The notes under the pieces were generated by a model. The model had not been told where the DNA came from. It saw only the letters and a program-made list of their open reading frames with translations, and made no database searches. Shown here in pieces: positions 8,932 through 16,206 of a stretch of DNA of 21,512 bases; position 1 is the stretch's first letter, and the number at the start of each line of letters is the position of its first letter. The position numbers were made by a program, and so were the translations under genes. The DNA lies in contig SDWL01000008.1 of assembly GCA_004195315.1 (NCBI GenBank), positions 1 through 21,512 of the forward strand. Reading direction: 5' to 3'. This DNA comes from Lutibacter sp. GTDB taxonomy: Bacteria > Bacteroidota > Bacteroidia > Flavobacteriales > Flavobacteriaceae.

Positions 8932-9294
8932 CTAATCCTCCTCCCTATTTACTAATCCAATTGAAAAAGCAGGTAAGCAAACTGCTAAATATTCACACTC
9001 AATTTCAAATGGGTTTGAATACCTAATTCTTGCCCCTTTTCCTATTTTAATAGATTGTCCTGCTTCTAAAACAATAACTTCACCATCAATACTTATTTGC
9101 TTTTTCCCTCTAATAATATATGTATATTCATCAAATTCGGGAGTTTGAAAAGGTTCACTCCAACCTGTAGGAGCAATCATATGTGCAATACTTAACTCTC
9201 CATTGTCCGTTGTATGTCCAAAGTGTTCTTCTATCAATTTCCCATCAGTAGTTGGTATTACAAATGGTGCTTTTTGTATCTTATATTTCTTCAT
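8932..9294 (-). CDS. Small EutQ-like cupin-domain protein
   Basis: A 120-residue single-domain cupin without signal peptide. The stretch GWSEPFQTPEFDEYTYIIRG (44-63) sits where cupin motif 1 should be, and the second conserved motif starts at G79 and ends near N94-P95. The usual metal-binding His-x-His is absent: Q50, E53 and E56 occupy that region and the second-motif His is replaced by R91/Y92. This resembles the EutQ-like and cupin_2 proteins that bind metal poorly or use other ligands. The substrate is unknown. It lies downstream of lon on the same strand, but a strong terminator at 9315-9345 separates them, so it is probably transcribed mostly from its own start, and no promoter is obvious in the short gap. 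It converges on lutC. Confidence 0.72.
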   Translation of the reverse strand: MKKYKIQKAPFVIPTTDGKLIEEHFGHTTDNGELSIAHMIAPTGWSEPFQTPEFDEYTYIIRGKKQISIDGEVIVLEAGQSIKIGKGARIRYSNPFEIECEYLAVCLPAFSIGLVNREED

Positions 9295-9314
9295 AATTCA
9301 ATTTACTTCAAAAA

Positions 9315-9345
9315 AAAACGTCTAAAAGTTATTTTTAGACGTTTT
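9315..9345 (-). terminator. Intrinsic terminator of lon
   Basis: On the minus strand AAAACGTCTAAAA pairs with TTTTAGACGTTTT over 13 bp around a 5-base loop, followed at once by a run of T (the A-run at 9310-9318 on the plus strand). It begins 5 bases past the lon stop codon. This is a textbook intrinsic terminator for lon and insulates the cupin gene. Confidence 0.9.
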
Positions 9346-9350
9346 AGTTT

Positions 9351-11804
9351 TTATAATTTTTTAGCGTTTTTAACTTTTTGTTTTGTTAAAGCAAAATCTA
9401 TAACTTCCTTCATTTCAGAAACATATTTAAATGTTAATCCTGTTAAATATGATTGTTTAATTTCTTCTACATCTTTTCGGTTTTCAACAGAAAGAATTAA
9501 CTCTTTAATATTTGCCCTTTTTGCAGCTAAAATTTTCTCTTTAATTCCTCCAACAGGCAACACTTTTCCTCTTAAAGTAATTTCACCAGTCATTGCTAAA
9601 TTAGCTTTTACTTTTCTTTGGGTAAATACTGATACCAATGATGTTAGCATAGTAATACCTGCACTTGGTCCATCTTTTGGAGTTGCACCTTCTGGAACGT
9701 GAATATGCACTTTATACTCATCTAATATTTTACTTTCAATTCCAAAGTCATTAGAATTTGCTCTAATATATTCCATAGCAATTGTTGCAGATTCTTTCAT
9801 TACTTTTCCTAAATTCCCAGTGATTGTAAGTCCTTTTCCTTTTGAAATAATAGATTCAATAAATAAAATATCCCCTCCAACACTTGTCCAAGCTAACCCA
9901 GTTACAACACCCGCAACATCATTACTTTCATATTTATCACGTTCTAAATGTGAAGGTCCTAAAACTTTTTCAATAATTTCATTAGTGATTTTAACCTCAT
10001 AAGTTTCCTCCATTGCAATAGATTTTGCTGCAAAACGCACCATTTTAGCTATTTGCTTTTCTAAACCTCTTACTCCAGATTCACGTGTATAAGCTTCCAC
10101 AATTTTTTCTAATTGTTTTTTACCTATAAGTAAATGCTCTTTTGTTAATCCGTGCTCCTTTAATTGTTTAGGTAATAAATGTCGTTTTGCTATTTCAACT
10201 TTTTCTTCAATGGTATAGCCAGAAACATTAATAATTTCCATTCTATCTCTTAAAGCCCAAGGAATAGTTGACAAACTATTTGCTGTTGCCACAAAAAGAA
10301 CTTTAGAAAGATCGTAATCTTTTTCTAAATAATTATCGTAAAAAGTAGTGTTTTGTTCAGGATCTAACACTTCTAACATTGCTGATGACGGATCACCATT
10401 ATGACTTGAAGAAGCTAATTTATCAATCTCATCTAATACAAAAACAGGATTTGAAGTTCCAGCTTTTTTAATGTCTTTAATAATTCTACCTGGCATTGCA
10501 CCAATATAAGTTTTTCTATGACCACGAATTTCTGCTTCATCTCGAAGACCTCCTAAAGACATTCTTACATATTTTCTTCCCAATGCTTCAGCAATTGATT
10601 TTCCTAAAGAAGTTTTACCAACTCCCGGAGGACCATATAAACAAATTATAGGCGATTTCATATCTCCTTTTAATTTTAATACTGCTAAATGCTCAATTAT
10701 ACGCTCTTTAACTTCTTCTAAACCGAAGTGATCTCTATCCAATATTTTTTGAGCACGCTTTAAATCAAATTTATCTTTTGAATATTCATTCCAAGGTAAG
10801 TCCAACAATAAGTCCAAATAATTACGCTGAACAGAATATTCAGCAGCTTGCGGATTCATACGTTGTAAGCGACCTAATTCTTTGTCAAACGTTTCTTTAA
10901 TATCTTCATTCCATTTTTTAGATTTTGAAAGCACTCGCATTTCTTCCAATTCCTCATCATATGAAACTCCTCCTAATTCTTCTTGAATTGTTTTTAATTG
11001 CTGATGCAAATAATATTCACGTTGTTGCTGATCCATATCAGAACGTGTTTTAGATTGAATATCATTACGTAATTCTAAACGTTGCAACTCAGCATCCATC
11101 TTTTTTAACGTAAGTAACGCTCTCTCTTTTAGGTTTTTAATTTCTAATAGATCTTGCTTCTCGGCTACTTTTAAATTCATGTTAGAAGAAACAAAATTTA
11201 TTAAGAATGGATTACTCTCAATATTTTTAATAGCAAAAGAAGCTTCAGATGGTAAATTTGGATTTTCCTTAATAATTCGAACAGCCATTTCTTTAATAGA
11301 ATCTATAATAGCTTCAAATTCAGGTTCCTTTTCTTCTGTTCTATCTTCAACATGTGCTTTTGTAGTAGCTTGAAAATAAGGTTCTTCTTGCACAAAAGTA
11401 TCTACTTCAAATTGCTTTTTACCCTGAATAATAACAGTTATATTGCCATCAGGCATTTTTAGCATTCGCAATATACGGGCAACCGTTCCAACTTTATGAA
11501 TATCATTAATTGTTGGGTCTTCTATACCTTCATTTTTTTGAGCAACAACTCCAATAATTTTATTGCCTTTATTTGCATCTTTAATTAACTGAATTGATTT
11601 GTCTCTCCCTGCTGTAATTGGAATTACAACGCCAGGAAACAAAACAGTATTACGCAATGGTAATATTGGCAATATATCTGGAACATCTTCTTTATTAATT
11701 TCCTCTTCATCTTCTGGGGTCATTAAAGGTATTAAATCAGCATCTTCATCTAAAATGTGCTGCAATGACATATTGTCTAAATTTAAAAATTTTGATTTAC
11801 TCAT
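9351..11804 (-). CDS. lon: ATP-dependent protease Lon
   Basis: Lon is the cytoplasmic AAA+ serine protease that degrades misfolded and short-lived regulatory proteins. The 817 residues contain the N-terminal LON substrate-binding domain (about 45-240, starting LPILPLRNTVLFPGVVIP), a helical coiled region (about 240-345), the AAA+ module with Walker A GPPGVGKT (391-398) and Walker B LDEID (457-461), and the C-terminal protease with the Ser-Lys dyad S714 (PKDGPSAG) and K757 (GGIKEK). The S to K spacing of 43 equals that of E. coli S679/K722. The N-terminal acidic extension and total length are normal for Bacteroidota Lon. It is divergent from the sigma-factor operon, sharing a 236-bp gap, and ends at a strong terminator. 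A TGAC direct repeat lies just upstream of its start. Confidence 0.97.
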   Translation of the reverse strand: MSKSKFLNLDNMSLQHILDEDADLIPLMTPEDEEEINKEDVPDILPILPLRNTVLFPGVVIPITAGRDKSIQLIKDANKGNKIIGVVAQKNEGIEDPTINDIHKVGTVARILRMLKMPDGNITVIIQGKKQFEVDTFVQEEPYFQATTKAHVEDRTEEKEPEFEAIIDSIKEMAVRIIKENPNLPSEASFAIKNIESNPFLINFVSSNMNLKVAEKQDLLEIKNLKERALLTLKKMDAELQRLELRNDIQSKTRSDMDQQQREYYLHQQLKTIQEELGGVSYDEELEEMRVLSKSKKWNEDIKETFDKELGRLQRMNPQAAEYSVQRNYLDLLLDLPWNEYSKDKFDLKRAQKILDRDHFGLEEVKERIIEHLAVLKLKGDMKSPIICLYGPPGVGKTSLGKSIAEALGRKYVRMSLGGLRDEAEIRGHRKTYIGAMPGRIIKDIKKAGTSNPVFVLDEIDKLASSSHNGDPSSAMLEVLDPEQNTTFYDNYLEKDYDLSKVLFVATANSLSTIPWALRDRMEIINVSGYTIEEKVEIAKRHLLPKQLKEHGLTKEHLLIGKKQLEKIVEAYTRESGVRGLEKQIAKMVRFAAKSIAMEETYEVKITNEIIEKVLGPSHLERDKYESNDVAGVVTGLAWTSVGGDILFIESIISKGKGLTITGNLGKVMKESATIAMEYIRANSNDFGIESKILDEYKVHIHVPEGATPKDGPSAGITMLTSLVSVFTQRKVKANLAMTGEITLRGKVLPVGGIKEKILAAKRANIKELILSVENRKDVEEIKQSYLTGLTFKYVSEMKEVIDFALTKQKVKNAKKL

Positions 11805-11815
11805 AGTCTATATTG

Positions 11816-11828
11816 GGTCATTTTGTCA
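11816..11828 (-). promoter_or_regulatory. TGAC direct repeat just upstream of lon
   Basis: On the minus strand TGACAAAATGACC lies 12-24 bases before the lon start codon: two TGAC units 8 bases apart, or an imperfect TGACA-N3-TGTCA palindrome. Its place in the leader of a stress protease suggests a regulatory site or an alternative sigma-factor promoter element. This is inference from position only. Confidence 0.3.
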
Positions 11829-11994
11829 TTAATCGTTTCTAAATCAGAAAAAACACCTTAATGAAATTAATTTATTGTTCTGATTATCAATAGTATATAA
11901 TTACAATAACTATATTTACAGTTACTGAATTTCAATTGTTATGCCAAATAAGGTAAACACAAACACTATTTTTTTTTGTAACTTTATATAAAAC

Positions 11995-12021
11995 TGTAAC
12001 AGTTTATAATTAATAATGTCT
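11995..12021 (+). promoter_or_regulatory. Putative ECF-type promoter of the sigma-factor operon
   Basis: TGTAAC (11995-12000) is followed by a 16-base spacer and TGTCT (12017-12021). This matches the general ECF layout of an AAC-type -35 and a GTC-type -10 separated by about 16 bases. Transcription would start near 12028, about a dozen bases before the TTG start of the sigma gene. It suggests autoregulation. A second TGTAAC at 11977-11982 lies 18 bases upstream and may be a duplicate -35 or chance. Confidence 0.5.
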
Positions 12022-12040
12022 TTTAAATAGAAACCGATTT

Positions 12041-12577
12041 TTGGAAGTACAAATTCAACATAATAACCAACTTGTAGAACAATGCAAAAATGGAGATAAA
12101 AAAGCTCAATTTGCAATTTACAAACAATACTATAAAGCTATGTATAACACTGCTTTAAGAATTGTGAATAATAGTTTTGAAGCTGAAGATGTAATGCAAG
12201 AATCGTTTTTAGCAGCTTTTACAAAATTAGATTCTTTTAGTGGAACTGTAACTTTTGGAGCTTGGCTAAAAAGAATTGTAATTAATAACAGTTTAACAGC
12301 TTTAAAAAAGAATAATAAGTTAGATACTGTTCCGCTTGAAAAAGTAACTATACATGAAATTGAAGAGGAAAAACAAGATTATAGTATGTTGAAAGCTAGT
12401 AATATTTTAAACAAAGTATCTCAACTAAAAAATAATTATAAAGTAGCTATCACTCTAAATTTAATTGAAGGGTATGATTATGAAGAAATAGCTCAAATTA
12501 TGGATATAAGTTATGAAAATAGCCGTACAACCATTTCAAGAGCAAAAAATAAACTAAGACAACTTTTATCTCAATAA
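12041..12577 (+). CDS. ECF-family RNA polymerase sigma factor
   Basis: A sigma-70 family factor of the extracytoplasmic-function group, 178 residues. Region 2 spans about 24-90 and includes EAEDVMQESFLAAF (47-60), which binds the polymerase clamp and -10 DNA. Region 4 spans about 125-175 with a helix-turn-helix (YDYEEIAQIMDIS, then SRTTISRAKNKLRQLL) for the -35 element. No ATG is usable: the frame closes upstream at 12014-12016 and the first codon giving a full region 2 is TTG at 12041, so the start is probably TTG. The next gene starts 2 bases after the stop and encodes a membrane protein, the usual sigma/anti-sigma layout. An ECF-like promoter upstream suggests autoregulation. The signal sensed is unknown; the two downstream exported repeat proteins are the likeliest targets or sensors. 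Confidence 0.93.
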   Translation: MEVQIQHNNQLVEQCKNGDKKAQFAIYKQYYKAMYNTALRIVNNSFEAEDVMQESFLAAFTKLDSFSGTVTFGAWLKRIVINNSLTALKKNNKLDTVPLEKVTIHEIEEEKQDYSMLKASNILNKVSQLKNNYKVAITLNLIEGYDYEEIAQIMDISYENSRTTISRAKNKLRQLLSQ

Positions 12578-12579
12578 AA

Positions 12580-13116
12580 ATGAAAGATTCAATAGATAAA
12601 ATATTCAAAAAATTAGAAAATCAGTTTGATATTGAAGATCCAACTATTGGTCATTTTAACAGATTTGAAGCTAAATTAAACAATACATCAGCTCCTAAAA
12701 AAAGTTATAGACTATTTTCATTTATTGCTGTTGCAGCTTCTGTTGTATTACTATTTGGAATTTGGCTTGGCTCTTCGTTTTCAAACAAAGGAATGGAATT
12801 AGCAGGTATTTCTTCAGAAATGGAAGAAACGCAAAGTTATTTTGTTTCAGTAATTAAAACTGAACTTGCAACCATTGAAAATGAGCGCAACAGTACTACA
12901 GAAAATCTTATTAATGATACGCTTGATCAATTAAATAAATTAGAAATCGAATACATTACACTTACTTTAGAGCTCAAAGAAAGTGCTGAAGATAAAAGAA
13001 TCATTTACGCAATGATTTCAAATTTTCAACAGCGTATTACTATTTTACAAAGCCTATTAGATCAAATTGAAAATGTTAAACAATTAAAAAAACAAAACGA
13101 TGAAAACTATGTATAA
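12580..13116 (+). CDS. Single-pass membrane protein in the anti-sigma position
   Basis: The 178-residue protein has a short cytoplasmic part (1-44), one hydrophobic membrane helix (about 45-66, RLFSFIAVAASVVLLFGIWLGSS) and a periplasmic part of about 110 residues predicted to be almost all helical. Heptad-like stretches at about 110-172 (LINDTLDQLNKLEIEY and onward) suggest a coiled coil. It contains no cysteine, so it is not a zinc-binding ZAS anti-sigma factor. Place and topology still argue for an anti-sigma role: it directly follows the ECF gene (2 bases) and its start region could bind the sigma factor. Similar small proteins follow ECF genes in other Bacteroidota, but no activity is established that I know of. 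The gene overlaps the next by 17 bases (8 if that gene starts at 13109). Confidence 0.62.
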   Translation: MKDSIDKIFKKLENQFDIEDPTIGHFNRFEAKLNNTSAPKKSYRLFSFIAVAASVVLLFGIWLGSSFSNKGMELAGISSEMEETQSYFVSVIKTELATIENERNSTTENLINDTLDQLNKLEIEYITLTLELKESAEDKRIIYAMISNFQQRITILQSLLDQIENVKQLKKQNDENYV

Positions 13117-14176
13117 AATACTACTTATTCTTTTTCTTATTCCACTTGCAATTACGGCAACTGAGAAAAAAGGGAAATATACCAAGTCAAAAACTATTAA
13201 AAAAGAATTTAAGGTAACTAATGATGCTACATTAAATATAAATAATAAATATGGAAACATAGTTATTGCTACTTGGAATGAAAACAAAATTATTATTGAT
13301 GTAACCATTACAACCAATGGAAATGACGAAGGAAAAGTTGAAAAACGCTTAGAACAAATTGATGTTGAATTTGACTCAAATACTAATTATGTTTCTGCGA
13401 AAACTATGATTGAAAAAAATTCAAGTTCGTGGAATATTTGGGGGAAAAATAATAATGTAAATATGCAAATAGATTACCTTATTAAAATGCCGGTTACAAA
13501 CAATGTAGATTTAAGTAACGATTACGGTTCTATAAGCTTGGATAAGCTTGAAGGAAGCTCTAAAATTAATTGTGATTATGGTAAAATAAATATTGGAGAA
13601 TTATTAAATACTTATAATTTCATAAATATAGATTATACAAATAAATCTACTATTGATTTTATGAAAGATGGTGAAATTAATGCCGATTATTCTACACTTT
13701 ACGTTGAAAAAGCAGGAAGAACTAAATTAAATGCCGATTATTCACACATCTCTTTTGGAATGTTGGTTGACTTAGATTATAACTGTGATTATGGTGATTT
13801 AAAAATTGAAGATTGTGGAAACTTAACTGGAAATAGTGATTATATGCATACAACTATAGGTATTTTAAGAGGCTCAGGCGATTTTGATACAGATTATGGT
13901 TCCTTAAAAATAAAAGAATTAGGTGAAAATTTCAAAAATCTAAAAGTTGAATCTTCTTATACCGGTTTAAAATTTGGTGTAAATCCAAATACATCTTTTA
14001 ATATAACTGCATCTTTAAATTATGGAGGATTAAAATATGATAATGGATTTACTTTCAATAAAAAAATAACAAAATCAACTTCAAAACAATATGAAGGTTT
14101 TTATAATTCATCTAATTCTGAAAGTAATATTGCAATAAAATCAAGCTATGGAAGTGTAACTTTCACTAACAATTAA
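13100..14176 (+). CDS. Exported DUF4097-type beta-repeat protein
   Basis: A 358-residue protein with a Sec signal peptide (about 1-21) and a body predicted to be a beta-helix or beta-solenoid, matching the DUF4097 (DUF4098/adhesin-like) family. The N-terminal part (about 30-125) carries the family's NNKYGNIVIATWNENKI strand pattern. Residues 141-288 hold an Asp-Tyr ladder described separately. It has no transmembrane helix after the signal and no C-terminal sorting domain, so it is probably periplasmic or surface-located. Start at 13100 (ATG AAA ACT) or 13109 (ATG TAT AAA) are both possible and give similar signal peptides. It is co-transcribed with the sigma and membrane genes, so it may be controlled by them or act as sensor. 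The function is unknown. Confidence 0.72.
   Translation: MKTMYKILLILFLIPLAITATEKKGKYTKSKTIKKEFKVTNDATLNINNKYGNIVIATWNENKIIIDVTITTNGNDEGKVEKRLEQIDVEFDSNTNYVSAKTMIEKNSSSWNIWGKNNNVNMQIDYLIKMPVTNNVDLSNDYGSISLDKLEGSSKINCDYGKINIGELLNTYNFINIDYTNKSTIDFMKDGEINADYSTLYVEKAGRTKLNADYSHISFGMLVDLDYNCDYGDLKIEDCGNLTGNSDYMHTTIGILRGSGDFDTDYGSLKIKELGENFKNLKVESSYTGLKFGVNPNTSFNITASLNYGGLKYDNGFTFNKKITKSTSKQYEGFYNSSNSESNIAIKSSYGSVTFTNN
13520..13963 (+). repeat. Asp-Tyr ladder repeats in the DUF4097 protein
   Basis: Residues 141 to about 288 of the protein repeat a D-Y-(G/S/T)-x-(I/L) unit. The Asp residues fall at 141, 159, 178, 196, 213, 230, 247 and 265, giving steps of 18, 19, 18, 17, 17, 17 and 18, and a last S-Y unit follows at 286. 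Near-equal spacing fits one coil of a beta-solenoid per unit with the Tyr stacked in a column. The repeat is in the protein; the DNA itself is diverged. Confidence 0.75.
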
Positions 14177-14187
14177 AAAATTTAACT

Positions 14188-14910
14188 ATGAAACTAATTA
14201 CAAGTATTTTAGCATTCTTAATTATAAGTGCAAACTTAAATGCGCAAATGTTTACAAAAAAAGTTAAAGGAAACGGCTCTATAATTTCAACGACAAGAAC
14301 GGTTTCAGATTACAATAAAATTGCTATAGCAGGCTCTTTTGATGTAAAACTATTAAAAGGAAAAGAAGGTGTAATTACTATTAAAGCTGATGAAAATTTA
14401 ATGGAATACATTGTTACTAAAGTAAAAAATGGAAATTTAAAGATTCATGTAGAAAAAGGTATTAATATCAGCTCTAACAAAACTATAATAGTAACCATAC
14501 CTTTTACTGATATTAACGCCGTTTCTTTAGCGGGTTCTGGAGATGTAACTTCAGAAGCCACAATTGATTCTTCTGACTTAACATTAAAATTAGCTGGATC
14601 GGGAAATATGACATTAAGTGTTTCATCAAAAAATTTAACTACAAGTATTGCGGGCTCTGGGAATATGAATTTAAAAGGAGATTCTAATGAATTTGACTGT
14701 AACATTGCAGGCTCTGGAAACATAATTGGCTATGAGTTGAAAGCATTAGTTGCAAATGTTAAAATTGCAGGCTCAGGAAATGTTAAAATTAATGCAGTTA
14801 ACGAAATCCATGCAAAAAGTGTAGGCTCAGGAGATATATATTACTCAGGAAATCCAAGTATTAAAAAAATATCTTCGGTAGGTTCTGGTTCAATTAAAAA
14901 GAAAAGCTAA
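14188..14910 (+). CDS. Exported GIN-domain (DUF2807) repeat protein
   Basis: A 240-residue protein with a Sec signal peptide (residues 1 to about 20, ending NLNAQ) and one DUF2807 'head GIN' domain, a family often called putative autotransporter adhesin. The N-terminal part has the family pattern KGNGSIISTTRTVSDYNKIAI and AGSFDVKL, ADENL (residues about 72-76). The C-terminal half is a GSG ladder of seven units (A/V115 to 231) likely to form a right-handed beta-solenoid. It has no membrane segment or sorting signal after the signal peptide. It begins 11 bases after the DUF4097 gene and ends before a bidirectional terminator. As the last gene of the ECF operon it is likely exported and induced with it. 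The function is unknown; 'adhesin' is only a family label. Confidence 0.82.
   Translation: MKLITSILAFLIISANLNAQMFTKKVKGNGSIISTTRTVSDYNKIAIAGSFDVKLLKGKEGVITIKADENLMEYIVTKVKNGNLKIHVEKGINISSNKTIIVTIPFTDINAVSLAGSGDVTSEATIDSSDLTLKLAGSGNMTLSVSSKNLTTSIAGSGNMNLKGDSNEFDCNIAGSGNIIGYELKALVANVKIAGSGNVKINAVNEIHAKSVGSGDIYYSGNPSIKKISSVGSGSIKKKS
14530..14907 (+). repeat. GSG ladder repeats in the GIN protein
   Basis: Seven units begin with A/V-GSG followed by D, N or S at residues 115, 136, 155, 174, 194, 212 and 231, steps of 21, 19, 19, 20, 18 and 19. Five read AGSG(D/N) and the last two VGSG(D/S). The regular step fits a beta-solenoid with a turn at the GSG. Codons differ from unit to unit, so the repeats are not recent DNA duplications. 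Confidence 0.8.
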
Positions 14911-14938
14911 CACTACACTACTTTATAAAGAGTAAAAT

Positions 14939-14962
14939 CCATTGAATTCAATGGGGTTTTTT
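14939..14962. terminator. Bidirectional intrinsic terminator
   Basis: CCATTGAATTCAATGG (14939-14954) is a perfect 16-base palindrome, followed by GGTTTTTT on the plus strand. On the minus strand it is followed by ATTTTAC, a weaker T-run. It lies between the ends of the GIN gene (+) and the alternative GlmU gene (-), so it can stop both convergent transcripts. Confidence 0.8.
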
Positions 14963-14964
14963 AA

Positions 14965-16140
14965 TTAAAAATTTCTATATTTTTTTGTGATTTCAAAAAC
15001 GTGTTCTAAAATACGTTGTTCTTTTTCATCAAACAGTTCGTTTTTACGTTTCATTACTAAATTTGCTGTTTCATTCGCTTTGTTAATTTGGTAGGTAGTA
15101 AAACCAGCTGCTCCACCCCAACTAAAAGAAGGAATAAAATTTCGAGGAAAATTACTTCCATAAATATTTGTGCTAATACCTATTACCGTTCCTGTATTAA
15201 ACATTGTATTTATAGCACTTTTAGAATGATCTCCCATCATTAAACCACAAAATTGCAATCCAGTTTTATCAAACTTTTCACTTTCGTAATTCCACAATCT
15301 AACTTCCCCATAGTTGTTTTTTAAATTTGAATTATTTGTATCTGCTCCAATATTACACCACTCGCCTATTACAGAATTTCCTAAATAACCTTCATGACCT
15401 TTACTTGAATTACCAAATAAAACAACGTTATTAACTTCTCCTCCTATTTTACATTTAGGTCCCAAAGTTGTGGCTCCGTATACTTTTGATCCCATTTTAA
15501 CTACTGAATGTTCACCCATAGCAAAAGGTCCACGAATTAAACTTCCCTCCATAATAAGTGTATTTTTCCCAATATAAATTGGACCTGAACTCGCATTTAA
15601 AACCGAAAATAAAATTTCTGCTCCTTCTTCAATAAATATATTTTCTACACCTAAGCATCTAACTCCTTCAGGGATTGGTTGAGATTTTCTTCCTTTGGTA
15701 ATTAATTCAAAATCATCACTAATTGCTTGATCATTTAATGAAAATATATCACACGTATTTTTGATTTGTAAAAGATCAAAATTGAATTCTTCATGTTCAT
15801 AAGTATCCAAATTAACTTCTTCTTGATTTTCATTTGTGAAAAATGCAATTACTTCCTCATTTTTAAAAATAGCTTGATTTTCTTTTAGATTTTTTACTTT
15901 TTCTATTAAAGCCTTTGTTGGTAAAAATGAAGCATTTATTAGGATATTTTGCTCCACTTCAATCATTGGGTATTTTTCTTCTAAATACTCTTCTGTAACG
16001 GTACTTGTGGTAAAACCAAGTTGTTTTTCCCATTTTTCACGAATAGTAAGTATTCCAACTCTTATATCGGCAACAGGTTTAGTATATGTAAAAGGTAGTA
16101 GTGAATTTCGAACCGTACCATCAAATAAAATAAAATTCAT
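14965..16140 (-). CDS. Alternative GlmU-type hexapeptide sugar-phosphate enzyme
   Basis: A 391-residue two-part protein of the Bacteroidota 'alternative GlmU' type, proposed to act as glucosamine-1-phosphate acetyltransferase and UDP-GlcNAc diphosphorylase for cell-wall and lipid A precursors. The N-terminal part (1 to about 160, opening MNFILFDGTVRNSLLPFTYTKP) replaces the usual nucleotidyltransferase fold and lacks its LAxGxGTRM loop. The part from about 165 to 365 is a left-handed beta-helix of hexapeptide units (for example IYIGKNTLIMEGSLIRGP, CKIGGEVNNVVLFGNSSKGH). The family pattern GLMMGDHSKSAINTMFNTGT is near the C-terminal third. Cytoplasmic. It ends at the shared terminator and lies 66 bases downstream of the HEPN gene, so the two could share a transcript. 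The enzymatic role is taken from family annotation. Confidence 0.78.
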   Translation of the reverse strand: MNFILFDGTVRNSLLPFTYTKPVADIRVGILTIREKWEKQLGFTTSTVTEEYLEEKYPMIEVEQNILINASFLPTKALIEKVKNLKENQAIFKNEEVIAFFTNENQEEVNLDTYEHEEFNFDLLQIKNTCDIFSLNDQAISDDFELITKGRKSQPIPEGVRCLGVENIFIEEGAEILFSVLNASSGPIYIGKNTLIMEGSLIRGPFAMGEHSVVKMGSKVYGATTLGPKCKIGGEVNNVVLFGNSSKGHEGYLGNSVIGEWCNIGADTNNSNLKNNYGEVRLWNYESEKFDKTGLQFCGLMMGDHSKSAINTMFNTGTVIGISTNIYGSNFPRNFIPSFSWGGAAGFTTYQINKANETANLVMKRKNELFDEKEQRILEHVFEITKKYRNF

Positions 16141-16206
16141 TCCAAAAATAATTTATACAAATGTACAGCAAGTTTTTTCTTTCTCAAACTTAAAAGCAAC
16201 GGTACT

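Noticed and set aside
9214..9702. 162-codon open frame on the plus strand over the cupin start and the lon 3' end
   Set aside because: It crosses the lon terminator and the cupin start, and its product is low-complexity with no recognisable domain; it is a shadow of two real genes.
11977..12000. Two TGTAAC copies as a regulator's direct-repeat operator
   Set aside because: The downstream copy is better explained as an ECF -35 element; two 6-base copies are weak evidence for an operator.
13520..14907. CRISPR array or DNA tandem repeats suggested by the regular spacing in the two ladder genes
   Set aside because: The periodicity is at protein level with divergent codons and intact reading frames; there are no identical DNA repeats.
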